Part shown: positions 1 through 8,382 of the stretch, piece by piece
Position numbering within the stretch: the stretch's first letter is position 1
How the letters are laid out: each line of letters begins with the position of its first letter
Source of the DNA: Sva-07 sp963716235
Lineage (GTDB): Bacteria > Actinomycetota > Acidimicrobiia > Acidimicrobiales > Ilumatobacteraceae
Reading direction: 5' to 3'
DNA length: 64,000 nt
Assembly: GCA_963716235.1 (NCBI GenBank)
Contig: CAVQTE010000016.1
Span: forward strand, 47,662 to 111,661
Position numbers and translations under genes: made by a program
The notes under the pieces: generated by a model
Database searches by the model: none
The model's input: only the letters and a program-made list of their open reading frames with translations
What the model was told of the DNA's origin: nothing

Positions 1-2
1 AA

Positions 3-869
3 CTCGTCCTCACGGCGCAGGACGGTCCGGCCCAGAACTACCTCCTCATCGGCTCGGACAGCCGTGAGAACGCCGACCCCGCCGACCCCGACTTCGGCGG
101 GATCGGTGACACCAACGAAGTGTCGGGCCGTCGTTCCGACACGATCATGATCCTGCGCCAGGAAGCCGACGGCAACGGTGCCTCGATCGTGAGCCTTCCG
201 CGCGACCTGTGGGTGAACATCGTCGGTCGCGACGGCGCGAACCGGATCAACTCCGCCTACAGCGACGGCACCGATGTGCTCGCCGCAACGATCACCCAGG
301 AGTTGGGCATCCCGATCAACCACGTCGTCGACATCGACTTCAATGGATTCAAGGACATCGTCGACGCCATCGGGGGCACGCAGGTCTGCTTCATGTTCGC
401 CACGCGCGACAAGAACACCGGCCTCGACCAGCAGCCCGGCTGTCACACTCTCAGCGGGATCGAGTCGCTCCAGTACGCCCGCAGCCGCTACTACGAGGAG
501 TTCCGAGACGGCGGCTGGCAGACCGATCCGCGCTCCGATCTCGGGCGGATCGAGCGTCAGCAGAACTTCCTCCAGCAGACGGCGGATACCACGATCGATC
601 GACTTCAGTCCGATCCGTTCCTCGCTTCGGAGCTGATCAGTGCCGGTACCGCCGCAGTCCGGATGGATCCGGGTCTCGACCCGGTCGCTGCGGCCGGAAC
701 ACTCCGCAAGGCGTTCTCGGCTGGCTTGAACAAGTATCAACTCCCCGTGGTGGGGGTGACCAAGGATGGCAACGCCGTGCTGGTGCTCGGCGACGGCGCC
801 GAACCGATCCTCGACTATTTCCGCGGGGTCGGGCCACCACCGCCGGTCGCACCCGTGACCACTGATTGA
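3..869 (+). CDS. LytR-CpsA-Psr (LCP) family cell-wall ligase, 5'-truncated
   Basis: The reading frame is open from base 3, so the start and the N-terminal membrane anchor lie outside the window; 288 residues remain. LCP proteins transfer undecaprenyl-phosphate-linked glycans onto peptidoglycan outside the membrane. Visible LCP landmarks are NYLLIGSDSR near the left edge, RRSDTIMIL, SLPRDLWVNI, INSAYSDG, the DFNGFKDIVDAIGG segment and the late YARSRYYEEF-DPRSDLGRIERQQ block that carries the conserved arginines. The C-terminus ends in a short proline-rich tail. It lies directly upstream of the rhamnose genes, as an LCP gene also neighbours rmlD in mycobacteria, which suggests attachment of a rhamnose-containing glycan. 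The substrate itself is inference. Confidence 0.9.
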   Translation, partial: LVLTAQDGPAQNYLLIGSDSRENADPADPDFGGIGDTNEVSGRRSDTIMILRQEADGNGASIVSLPRDLWVNIVGRDGANRINSAYSDGTDVLAATITQELGIPINHVVDIDFNGFKDIVDAIGGTQVCFMFATRDKNTGLDQQPGCHTLSGIESLQYARSRYYEEFRDGGWQTDPRSDLGRIERQQNFLQQTADTTIDRLQSDPFLASELISAGTAAVRMDPGLDPVAAAGTLRKAFSAGLNKYQLPVVGVTKDGNAVLVLGDGAEPILDYFRGVGPPPPVAPVTTD

Positions 870-883
870 CCTCGCCGACGCCC

Positions 884-889
884 TACACT
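884..889 (+). promoter_or_regulatory. leaderless-type -10 box (TACACT) for rmlA
   Basis: TACACT ends 10 nt before the ATG at 900, with no Shine-Dalgarno sequence between, so transcription probably starts at or next to the start codon. Confidence 0.5.
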
Positions 890-899
890 CCTGGCCGTC

Positions 900-1979
900 A
901 TGAAGGCGCTCATTCTCGCCGGCGGTGCCGGCACGCGGCTGCGGCCGATCACCCACACGAGGGCCAAGCAACTCGTGCCGGTAGCGAACACACCGATCCT
1001 GCACTACGGCATCCGCTCGATGGTTGCGGCGGGCATCACTGAACTGGGAGTGATCGTCGGTGACACGCGTGACGAGGTGATGGCCGACCTCGGCGACGGT
1101 TCGCAGTTCGGCGCACGGATCACGTTCATCCCGCAGGATGAGCCGCTCGGTCTGGCGCATTGCGTGCTCATCGCGCGCGACTTCCTGGGTGACGACGACT
1201 TCGTCATGTACCTCGGCGACAACCTGCTGGAACAAGACCTCGAGGCGTTCGTCGACGCGTTCAATGCGGAGCGCACGAGCGAGCATCCGGCGTCGGCGCA
1301 GATCCTGCTCAAGGAGGTGTCGGATCCGCAGCGGTTCGGCATCGCGTCGCTCGACGACGACGGCAATGTCGTTCACCTGGTCGAGAAGCCGGCTGATCCG
1401 CCGTCGAACCTCGCGCTCGTCGGCGTCTACCTGTTCGATCGTGAAATCCACGAAGCGGTGGCCGCCATCGAACCGTCCGAGCGCGGTGAACTCGAGATCA
1501 CCGATGCCATTCAATGGCTGATCGATCACGGTCGGCGAGTTCGGATGGAGATCCTCACCGGATGGTGGATCGACACGGGCAAGCTGACGCCGCTGCTGGA
1601 GGCGAACCGTCTGATCCTCGAAACCATCGATCGGCGCATCGACGGCGAGGTCGACGCCGAATCGTTCATCGACGGTCGCGTCGTGATCGAGGCCGGTGCG
1701 GAGATCGTCAACTCCACCATCCGTGGTCCCGTGGCCATCGGCCCCGGCACGAAGATCATCGACAGCTTCATCGGGCCGTTCAGTGCGATCGGCGCCGACT
1801 GTGAGGTTCGACATTCGGAGATCGAGCACTCGGTGGTGATGGAGCGCAGCCAGGTCATCGACATCCCGCGCCTCGAAGACAGCCTCATCGGCAGCGATGC
1901 CGTCGTCTCACGTACGAAACGCAAGCCCCGCGCCATCCGCTTGATGGTGGGCGACCACTGTCAGATCGACGTCGAGTAG
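900..1979 (+). CDS. rmlA: glucose-1-phosphate thymidylyltransferase, long form
   Basis: A 359-residue nucleotidyltransferase that should make dTDP-glucose from dTTP and glucose-1-phosphate, the first step to dTDP-rhamnose. The N-terminus has the signature LAGGAGTRLRPIT (7-19) followed by AKQLVPV, and LGDN (Asp107) as the metal-binding aspartate. The protein is longer than the roughly 290-residue short RmlA: after residue 250 it has hexapeptide-like turns (VIEAGAEIVNSTIRGPVAIG) typical of the StrD-like long form with a left-handed beta helix. It heads the rmlA-C-B-D run, and rmlC starts 9 nt after its stop. The C-terminal helix might instead mark a deoxysugar-pathway paralogue, but the three following genes fit rhamnose. 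Confidence 0.9.
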   Translation: MKALILAGGAGTRLRPITHTRAKQLVPVANTPILHYGIRSMVAAGITELGVIVGDTRDEVMADLGDGSQFGARITFIPQDEPLGLAHCVLIARDFLGDDDFVMYLGDNLLEQDLEAFVDAFNAERTSEHPASAQILLKEVSDPQRFGIASLDDDGNVVHLVEKPADPPSNLALVGVYLFDREIHEAVAAIEPSERGELEITDAIQWLIDHGRRVRMEILTGWWIDTGKLTPLLEANRLILETIDRRIDGEVDAESFIDGRVVIEAGAEIVNSTIRGPVAIGPGTKIIDSFIGPFSAIGADCEVRHSEIEHSVVMERSQVIDIPRLEDSLIGSDAVVSRTKRKPRAIRLMVGDHCQIDVE

Positions 1980-1988
1980 GAGACATCG

Positions 1989-2540
1989 ATGCCCACCGTC
2001 ACAGAGTCGACGCAGATTGCCGGCGTGTACATCGTCGAACCGACCATCCACGGTGATCAGCGTGGTCTGTTCATCGAGACCTACCGGCGTGAATGGATTC
2101 CCGGCGCCCGGGAGATGATCCAGAGCAACCGTGCGAACCGCCAGCAGGGCGCGCTCGTCGGGCTGCACTACCACCTCCACCAGAGCGACTACTGGTACAT
2201 CCCCTTCGGTACGGCTCGTGTCGTCCTGCACGACCTGCGAGAAGGGGGCCCGACCGATGGCGCCACCCACAGCCTCGACCTGTCGGGCGAGAACCACATC
2301 GGCGTGTACATCCCGCCCGGTGTCGCCCACGGATTCGCGGCACTGACCGACATGGTCATCACCTATCTCGTCGACGGCTACTACAACGCCGCCGACGAAC
2401 TGGGTGTGGCCTGGGACGATCCGGCCATCGGCGCCGACTGGGGTGTGGTCGAGCCGATCCTGTCCGAGCGCGACCAGACCAACCCCATGCGGGCGAACAT
2501 TCCGTCGAACCGTCGGCCGTACTGGCCGATGCGCACCTGA
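1989..2540 (+). CDS. rmlC: dTDP-4-dehydrorhamnose 3,5-epimerase
   Basis: A 183-residue cupin that epimerises dTDP-4-keto-6-deoxyglucose at C3 and C5. It shows the RmlC blocks DQRGLFIETYR, GLHYHLHQSDYW with the catalytic-region histidine (about residue 60), and IPPGVAHGFAAL. The usual RGLHYQ motif reads VGLHYH here, a small deviation also seen in relatives. The ATG follows the rmlA stop by 9 nt and GGAGACATCG supplies a ribosome binding site. The gene precedes rmlB by 11 nt, so the set is almost certainly one operon. Confidence 0.92.
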   Translation: MPTVTESTQIAGVYIVEPTIHGDQRGLFIETYRREWIPGAREMIQSNRANRQQGALVGLHYHLHQSDYWYIPFGTARVVLHDLREGGPTDGATHSLDLSGENHIGVYIPPGVAHGFAALTDMVITYLVDGYYNAADELGVAWDDPAIGADWGVVEPILSERDQTNPMRANIPSNRRPYWPMRT

Positions 2541-2551
2541 GAGAGCGGGCA

Positions 2552-3517
2552 ATGAAACTCTTCGTCACCGGCGCGGCCGGATTCATCGGGTCGAACTACG
2601 TGCGTCACGTACTGGCGACGACCGACCACTCGGTCACGATCTACGACGCGCTCACCTACGCCGGCAACCTCGAGAGCATCCGCGATGTCCTCGACGACAC
2701 CCGAGCCGAGTTCGTCCATGCCGACATCTGTGACACCGACGACGTCGCCCGGGCCATGGACGGCCACGACGCAGTGGTTCACTTCGCCGCGGAGAGCCAC
2801 GTCGACAGGTCGATCGAGGACGGCTCGAAGTTCGTGCGCACCAACTGCATGGGCACCAACGTGCTGTGCGACGTGGCGAACACCGTGGGTGTCGGCAAGT
2901 TCCTGCACATCTCCACCGACGAGGTGTACGGCTCGGTCGAGGAGGGGTCGTCGGTCGAGACCGACATCCTGGCGCCGCGTTCGCCGTACTCGGCCGCCAA
3001 GGCCGGCTCCGACCTGATTGCGCTGTCGTACTTCTCGACCTATGGCCTTCCCGTCGTGGTGACCCGCTGTTCGAACAACTACGGGCCCTACCAGTTCCCC
3101 GAAAAGGTCATCCCGCTGTTCACGACCAACCTGCTCGACGGCAAGCAGGTGCCGCTGTACGGCGATGGTCTCAACGTCCGCGACTGGATCCACGTCGAGG
3201 ACCACAACATCGCTGCCCACCTCGTGCTCGAGAAGGGCGTTGCCGGTGAGATCTACAACATCGGTGCGGGCAACGAGGTGACCAACGTCGACCTCACCCA
3301 CCGGCTGCTCGAGTTGACCGGCCGCGACGAGTCGTTCATCCGGCCGGTCGAGGATCGGCTCGGACACGACCGTCGCTATTCGGTCAACATCGACAAGGTC
3401 AGCTCGCTCGGATGGTCGCTTTCGCGTACGTTCGATGACTCGCTCGCCTCGACCGTCGAGTGGTATCGCGACAATCGCGACTGGTGGGAGCCGCTGAAGC
3501 GCAAGGCCGGCCTCTGA
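2552..3517 (+). CDS. rmlB: dTDP-glucose 4,6-dehydratase
   Basis: A 321-residue extended SDR that converts dTDP-glucose to the 4-keto-6-deoxy sugar. The NAD-binding glycine motif GAAGFIGSNY is at residues 7-16. The active site STDEVYG is at 121-127 and the Tyr146-x3-Lys150 pair sits in SPYSAAK. RCSNNYGPYQFPEKVIP and the late DRLGHDRRY are further RmlB hallmarks. The same frame is open a long way upstream through rmlC, but the ATG at 2552 begins the canonical MKLFVTGAAG start and follows AGAGCGGGC. Length and motifs are complete. Confidence 0.95.
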   Translation: MKLFVTGAAGFIGSNYVRHVLATTDHSVTIYDALTYAGNLESIRDVLDDTRAEFVHADICDTDDVARAMDGHDAVVHFAAESHVDRSIEDGSKFVRTNCMGTNVLCDVANTVGVGKFLHISTDEVYGSVEEGSSVETDILAPRSPYSAAKAGSDLIALSYFSTYGLPVVVTRCSNNYGPYQFPEKVIPLFTTNLLDGKQVPLYGDGLNVRDWIHVEDHNIAAHLVLEKGVAGEIYNIGAGNEVTNVDLTHRLLELTGRDESFIRPVEDRLGHDRRYSVNIDKVSSLGWSLSRTFDDSLASTVEWYRDNRDWWEPLKRKAGL

Positions 3518-3542
3518 GGCCGAACCAGGGGATCGTGCGCCG

Positions 3543-4388
3543 ATGAAGCTCCTCGTCACGGGCGCCGGAGGTCAACTCGGAGTCGACGTGGTGATGCATG
3601 CCGAATCGGTCGGCGACGACGTGGTCGCTGTCGACAAGGCGGTACTCGACATCACCGATCCGGTGGCCGTTCGTGAACTCCTCGACGTGGTCCGCCCCGA
3701 TGCGGTGATCAACGCCGCGGCGTACACCGCCGTCGACGCATGTGAGACCAACGAAGCCCTGGCATTCGCTGTGAATGCGGATGCCGTCGGCCACCTGGCG
3801 GCGGCATGCGAACTGCTCGGCATCCATCTCGTCCATGTCAGCACCGACTACGTCTTCGACGGCACACTCGATCGGCCGTACCGCGAGGACGATGCGACGA
3901 ACCCGCAGTCGGTGTACGGGCGCTCGAAGCTGGCGGGCGAGCAGGCGGCTGGACCGTCCGCTGCCGTCGCCCGCACCTCCTGGGTGTGCGGCGAGCACGG
4001 CAACAACATGGTCAAGCTCGTGTTGCGGCTCGCCTCGAATCCGGATCAGGCCTTGGCCTTCGTCGACGACCAGCGGGGCCATCCGACGTTCACCGCCGAC
4101 CTTGCGCCTGCGCTGCGACGGTTGGCCGTCGACCGTCGAGTCGGGATCCATCACCTGACCAATCAGGGTGCGGTCAGCTGGTACGAGTTCGTCCGCGAGA
4201 TCCTGTCGGCAGCCGGTCACGATCCGGACCGGGTGGTTCCCATCTCGACGTCGGAACTCGACCCGCCGCGTCCGGCGCCGCGCCCGGCAAACAGCGTGCT
4301 CGACAACGCAGTGTGGCGCGCCGCCGGCCTCCCAGCGCTCCGCGACTTCCGCGAGCCCCTGGCCGAACTCGTCGCGAAACTCGCGTGA
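3543..4388 (+). CDS. rmlD: dTDP-4-dehydrorhamnose reductase
   Basis: A 281-residue SDR that performs the final reduction to dTDP-L-rhamnose with NAD(P)H. It begins MKLLVTGAGGQLG, has VSTDYVFDG at residues 99-107 and the Tyr125-x3-Lys129 catalytic pair in YGRSKLAGE, and ends with the typical RPANSVLDN segment. It starts 25 nt after rmlB and closes the rhamnose operon. Its stop lies 7 nt before a GGTCAGACC-type palindrome that may serve as terminator and is the left border of the next gene. Confidence 0.94.
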   Translation: MKLLVTGAGGQLGVDVVMHAESVGDDVVAVDKAVLDITDPVAVRELLDVVRPDAVINAAAYTAVDACETNEALAFAVNADAVGHLAAACELLGIHLVHVSTDYVFDGTLDRPYREDDATNPQSVYGRSKLAGEQAAGPSAAVARTSWVCGEHGNNMVKLVLRLASNPDQALAFVDDQRGHPTFTADLAPALRRLAVDRRVGIHHLTNQGAVSWYEFVREILSAAGHDPDRVVPISTSELDPPRPAPRPANSVLDNAVWRAAGLPALRDFREPLAELVAKLA

Positions 4389-4395
4389 CGCCGGG

Positions 4396-4411
4396 TCAGA
4401 CCTCGGTCTGA
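4396..4411. repeat. palindrome TCAGACC-TC-GGTCTGA, left of the HNH gene
   Basis: Arms of 7 bp around a 2-nt centre, 7 nt after the rmlD stop. The core is the reverse complement of the core of the palindrome at 5969-5992, so the DUF222/HNH gene lies between an inverted pair. It may also terminate the rml operon, although no T-tract follows. Confidence 0.6.
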
Positions 4412-4523
4412 ATCAGCCCCCAGAGGTCGCTGCTTTCGGAAGGAGTTCTTCCGAACGATCTGGTTGTAGCGAGCCGCCCATCCCCCGGCGAACTCTGTGA
4501 CACCCCCTGTTCATGGTTTGGGT

Positions 4524-5747
4524 ATGGATCCTGTGGCTGTTGCCGAGCGTGTGTGCCGCATTGTTGCGGTGCGCGACGATGCTGCGGCGTCCGATGATCT
4601 GATCGAGTCGGGTCTGGTGGCGGTGCGTGAGGTGCAGGCGTGGGCCGACGCGCAGCATGCGGTGTTGGTCGCGAAGTTGTCCGCTGACGGGTTCGCCGAA
4701 GCCCGGGTCGCGAAGGCATCGAAGACGTCTTTGGGTGCCGCGGTGAAGGCGGCGCAACGCTCCAAGACACTCGCCGCGACACCCAAGCTCGCCGGCGCGT
4801 TGGGTGACGGCGGGACCACCGCTGCGCACATCGATGTCATCACCCGCGCGGCGGGCCAGTTACCCGCAGCACAACGCGACAAGCTGCTGGCCCGCGCCGA
4901 CCAACTGGTCGCGGTCGCTGAGGTGTCGACGCCTGAACAGTTCGCTCGTCGGGTGGCCATCGAGGCCAAACGCATCCAGGCCGACGACGGCATCGATCGT
5001 CTCGCCCGTCAACGCCGCAATGTTCGAGTGTCCACATGGGTCGACGCCGACGGGATGTGGAACCTACGCGGAGTGTTCGATCCGGTCAGCGGGGTGCGCC
5101 TGGCCGCCAAACTTCGAGCGACGATCGACGCGATGTTCGCCGAGGCGGTCCCGGAGGGCTGCCCGGATGATCCGTTCGAGAAACAGAGGTTCCTTGCCGG
5201 CCACGCCCTGATCGCATTGATCGAGGCCACCGCGGGTGTTGGCCGTGCGGGGCGAGCCGAGTTCGTGGTGGTCATCGACGCCGACGCCGATCCCGCCACC
5301 GATGGGCCCGGCCCGGTCGCCGAGTGGCCGATCCCCGTCGAGATCCCCGCCCGGGTGCTCGCCGAGCTCGCCGACGACGCCGACATCCACGCCGTTGTCG
5401 TGCGTAACGGTGTCGTGTTGTACGCGCCCGGGGAGCTGAACCTCGGACGCAGCACGAGGTTGGCGAACCGGGCCCAACGACGGGCGCTGCATGGTCTCTA
5501 CCCTGGCTGTGCGATCCCCGGCTGCACCATCAGCTACGACCGCTGCAAACTCCACCACATCATCTGGTGGCGTCACGGCGGCACGACAGATCTCGACAAT
5601 CTGATCCCCACCTGCACGAGACATCACGCCAAGATCCACAACGACGGCTGGGTCATCGAACTCGGACCCCACCGCGAACTCACCCTCCGACTCCCCGACG
5701 GCACCATCCACAACACCGGACCACCCGGCCGACGCACCGCTGCCTGA
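4524..5747 (+). CDS. DUF222 / HNH endonuclease (13E12 repeat-type) protein
   Basis: A protein of 407 residues from the ATG (an in-frame GTG lies 27 nt upstream). The N-terminal two thirds is the helical, alanine-rich DUF222 region (for example VREVQAWADAQHAVLVAKL). The C-terminus is an HNH nuclease domain: CAIPGC, then KLHHIIWWRHGG, TDLDNLIPTC and RHHAKIHNDGW, with the paired cysteines and the HH...N...H metal-finger residues intact. Such genes are multicopy in actinobacteria and form the body of the M. tuberculosis REP13E12 elements; their physiological role is unknown. Here the gene interrupts an envelope locus and is bracketed by GGTCAGACC-type palindromes, which fits a mobile or selfish cassette. 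Mobility itself is inference. Confidence 0.9.
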   Translation: MDPVAVAERVCRIVAVRDDAAASDDLIESGLVAVREVQAWADAQHAVLVAKLSADGFAEARVAKASKTSLGAAVKAAQRSKTLAATPKLAGALGDGGTTAAHIDVITRAAGQLPAAQRDKLLARADQLVAVAEVSTPEQFARRVAIEAKRIQADDGIDRLARQRRNVRVSTWVDADGMWNLRGVFDPVSGVRLAAKLRATIDAMFAEAVPEGCPDDPFEKQRFLAGHALIALIEATAGVGRAGRAEFVVVIDADADPATDGPGPVAEWPIPVEIPARVLAELADDADIHAVVVRNGVVLYAPGELNLGRSTRLANRAQRRALHGLYPGCAIPGCTISYDRCKLHHIIWWRHGGTTDLDNLIPTCTRHHAKIHNDGWVIELGPHRELTLRLPDGTIHNTGPPGRRTAA

Positions 5748-5750
5748 CAC

Positions 5751-5767
5751 CCGGGGTCCGACCCCGG
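5751..5767. repeat. palindrome CCGGGGTC-C-GACCCCGG after the HNH gene
   Basis: A perfect 8-bp-arm palindrome with a single central base, 3 nt after the HNH stop codon. It shares the GGGGTC/GACCCC arms with the palindromes at 5969-5992 and 46015-46045. It is probably a terminator or a member of the same repeat family. Confidence 0.55.
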
Positions 5768-5956
5768 AACCCACCGCATCACTCCGTCAGACACCCGGGA
5801 AAACCGGCGCGTCCCGATCTGCCCAGCACCCGACGCGTCCGCGGGCACTCGTGCCTGCCCGACTCATCCAGCCTCGCGCTTGGCAACGACACCGAGCGTC
5901 TCGGCGACGAAGTGCCAGCGGTCTGCATGCTCGTTGCCCCTCTTCGTGTGCCGCTC

Positions 5957-6625
5957 TCAACTCGGCCAGGGGTCAGACCGAGGTCTGACCCCGAGGAACT
6001 CCCGCGCCTGATCGACACCGTGCACCGTGATGTCGTCGCGTCGGATGGTGGCCCAGTGGTCGCTGGACATGCGGAAGCCGATCAGCTCGTCGGGAGCGTC
6101 GCGCCGACGTGCCCGGCGACGGCCTGCCTCCTCGTAGCCCAACGATTGCGTCACCCCCAGCGATGCCGCGTTGTCGTGCCACAGCCCGGTTGTCGCGATC
6201 TCGGCGCCGAGACCGTCGAACCCGAGCGTCAGCGCGGCCAGCCGCATCTCCTTGCCGAGCCCGCGACCCTGGAACTCGCGCCCGAGCCACGATCCTGTCT
6301 CGAACTGTCGGAGCGTGGGGAAGTCGGACGCGAAGAGGTCACAGGCGCCGACGACGGCGCCGTCGACGGTGACCGCGTGGAGCAGGCGCCACGATTCGGG
6401 CTGGGTGTCCGCGCGGCTGCGCCAGTAGAAGCGCATCGCCTCCTGCTGCATCTGTGGCGATGGCAGATCGGTCCACGGGATCGAGAACGGCATCGTCGCG
6501 GGGTCGTGCACGCCCGCTGCTGCGACCGCGACGAGCTGTTCGGCGAGCTCGTCGTCGAGGTACCGCAGCGTGAGGCGTGGCGTGCGGACCTCGAGGTCGA
6601 ACAGGGGCCAGTGTTCGCTCGACAT
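5957..6625 (-). CDS. GNAT family N-acetyltransferase
   Basis: A 222-residue acetyltransferase of the RimJ/RimL-like type. It opens FDLEVRTPRLTLRYL, then has VVGACDLF and the acetyl-CoA loop FQGRGLGKEMRLAAL, followed by NAASLGVTQSLGYEE, the classic 'SxxxxxxLGF' segment. The acceptor is not predictable. The ATG at 6625 was chosen because the family motif starts within ten residues of it, although the frame stays open upstream. The last residues (GVRPRSDP) are encoded by the palindrome at 5969-5992, so the native C-terminus may have been replaced when that repeat arrived. It is divergent from mug. Confidence 0.85.
   Translation of the reverse strand: MSSEHWPLFDLEVRTPRLTLRYLDDELAEQLVAVAAAGVHDPATMPFSIPWTDLPSPQMQQEAMRFYWRSRADTQPESWRLLHAVTVDGAVVGACDLFASDFPTLRQFETGSWLGREFQGRGLGKEMRLAALTLGFDGLGAEIATTGLWHDNAASLGVTQSLGYEEAGRRRARRRDAPDELIGFRMSSDHWATIRRDDITVHGVDQAREFLGVRPRSDPWPS
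5969..5992. repeat. palindrome GGGGTCAGACC-GA-GGTCTGACCCC, right of the HNH gene
   Basis: A perfect 11-bp-arm inverted repeat with a 2-nt centre. Its inner 16 nt are the reverse complement of the repeat at 4396-4411. It lies inside the last codons of the GNAT gene, between convergent genes, where it could terminate transcription from both sides. Confidence 0.7.
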
Positions 6626-6692
6626 GGAGCAAGTGTCGTCGGGTCGCCACGCGAAGCGCAACGGGATTGCAGCCGTGGAAGGATCGGGGGCC

Positions 6693-7262
6693 ATGGGCTT
6701 CACCCGTGCCGAGCTGGAGTCGTACGTCAACTCCACCGTCCCTGATCTCGTCGGTCCGGGCCTCCTGCTGCTGTTCGTCGGGATCAACCCGGGACTGTGG
6801 ACGGCTGCGACCCGGACCCACTTCGCCCATCCCGGCAATCGGTTCTACCCGGCCCTGCTCGCCGCCGGGATCATCGAGAGGCCGATCGACCGTGGTGTCG
6901 GCATGTCGGCCGCCGACCGCGAGTATGTGCTGGCGCGCGGGATCGGCATCACCAACCTCGTCCACCGCGCCACGGCCAAGGCGTCGGAACTCTCACCGGA
7001 GGAGCTGTGGGCCGGCGGGGAACACCTCAGGGTGTTCGTCCGAACGCACGGCCCGCTTGTCGTGGCTGTGGCAGGTATCACTGCATACCGGACTGCGTTC
7101 GGGCAGCCGAAGGCGGCGATGGGGGAGCAACCGACTCCATTCGAAGGCGCCCGGCTGTTCGTTGTGCCGAACCCGAGTGGGCTCAACGCCCACGAGACCA
7201 TTGCGACAATTGCCGCTGCGTACCGTGAACCGGCGATTGTTGCGGGTGTCGTTCGCTGCTGA
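6693..7262 (+). CDS. mug: G/U mismatch-specific DNA glycosylase
   Basis: A 189-residue single-domain uracil-DNA glycosylase superfamily protein (Mug/TDG type), which removes uracil or ethenocytosine opposite guanine. The active-site motif GINPG is at residues 30-34, with Asn as the catalytic-type residue. The second motif is VPNPSGLNAHET near the C-terminus, and HPGNRFYPAL matches the family. A start at ATG 6693 follows GGATCGGGGGCC and gives the usual length; the frame remains open upstream. The stop lies just before the next glycosyltransferase, so the genes may be co-transcribed although unrelated. Confidence 0.9.
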   Translation: MGFTRAELESYVNSTVPDLVGPGLLLLFVGINPGLWTAATRTHFAHPGNRFYPALLAAGIIERPIDRGVGMSAADREYVLARGIGITNLVHRATAKASELSPEELWAGGEHLRVFVRTHGPLVVAVAGITAYRTAFGQPKAAMGEQPTPFEGARLFVVPNPSGLNAHETIATIAAAYREPAIVAGVVRC

Positions 7263-7275
7263 GATCATGGGACCC

Positions 7276-8382
7276 ATGGCGGATGACGGCGAGCACATGG
7301 TGAGTTCACCGCTGCGCGTCGCCTATACGGTCGAGCAGTGTTGGCATCCGTCGCCCGGCGGTACTGCAATCGCCGCGCTGCGGATCGCCCGCGAGTTGAA
7401 CGGGCGCCCCGACGACGTCGATCTCCACCTCGTCGCTGGTCGTCATCCGAACGTTCCGGTTCCCGAGTTCCGCCCCGTTGGCAGCGTTGCCATGTTGCCA
7501 CTTGCCCGCCCTGCACTGTACGAGGCGTGGAACCGGCTCAACTGGCCGAAGGTCGAATCGGTCGTCGGTGAGATCGACGTGGCCCACGCCACGGGCCTCG
7601 TGCCCTGTGCAACGTCGGCGCCGCTCGTCGTCACCGTGCACGACCTCGCCTTCATCCACGATCCCGACAAGTTCTCGCGCCACGGTGTCCGCATGATGCG
7701 ACGGTCGCTCGATGTCATCGGCCGTCGAGCCGATCGGGTGCTGTGCTCGAGCCGTTCCACGATGCGCGACTGTGAAGCGGTCGGGCTGGATCCGACGAAG
7801 CTGCGACTCGTGCCACTCGGAGTCGACCTCATCGAGGTCACCGAGGCCGACATCGAACGTGTCCGACGGCGCTACCGCCTGCCCACGGAATTCGTCCTGT
7901 TCGTCGGCACGTTGGAGCCCCGCAAGAACCTTCGGCGTCTGGCAGCTGCGGTCGGGCGAGCCGACGTGACGCTCCCGCTCGTGGTCGCCGGTGCCGATGG
8001 ATGGGGCGACGCCGGCCTCGATCATCCCGACGATGCCCTCTTCATCGGTTTCGTCCCAGACGCGGATCTCGCGCCGCTGTATGCCGCCGCCACCGTGTTC
8101 GCCTATCCGAGCGAACGCGAGGGCTTCGGGTTGCCGGTCGCCGAAGCGTTGTCGCAGGGGACCGCCGTTGTCACCAGCCGCGACACGTCGACCGAGGAGG
8201 TGGCAGGAGGCGCCGCCGTGCTCGTCGATCCCTTCGATGTCGACAGCATCGCCGCCGGCCTCGTCGAGGCGATCGACCGTCGACTCGAACTCGCCCCGGG
8301 GGGACTGCGGCGTGCCGGTGAGTTGTCGTGGGCGATCGCCGCCGACCGAACCCTTGCCGTCTACCGTGACGTCGTCGCATGA
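7276..8382 (+). CDS. GT4 family glycosyltransferase (mannosyltransferase-like)
   Basis: A 368-residue GT-B fold enzyme. The donor-binding half shows LFVGTLEPRKNLRRL and the E-x7-E motif in YPSEREGFGLPVAEAL. The acceptor half starts VAYTVEQCWHPSPGGTAIAALRIAREL. Such enzymes usually use GDP-mannose or UDP-hexose to extend lipid-linked glycans on the cytosolic face. ATGs at 7267, 7276 and 7297 are all in frame; 7276 is a compromise. The stop overlaps the next gene as ATGA, which indicates translational coupling with two further glycosyltransferases. Confidence 0.87.
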   Translation: MADDGEHMVSSPLRVAYTVEQCWHPSPGGTAIAALRIARELNGRPDDVDLHLVAGRHPNVPVPEFRPVGSVAMLPLARPALYEAWNRLNWPKVESVVGEIDVAHATGLVPCATSAPLVVTVHDLAFIHDPDKFSRHGVRMMRRSLDVIGRRADRVLCSSRSTMRDCEAVGLDPTKLRLVPLGVDLIEVTEADIERVRRRYRLPTEFVLFVGTLEPRKNLRRLAAAVGRADVTLPLVVAGADGWGDAGLDHPDDALFIGFVPDADLAPLYAAATVFAYPSEREGFGLPVAEALSQGTAVVTSRDTSTEEVAGGAAVLVDPFDVDSIAAGLVEAIDRRLELAPGGLRRAGELSWAIAADRTLAVYRDVVA

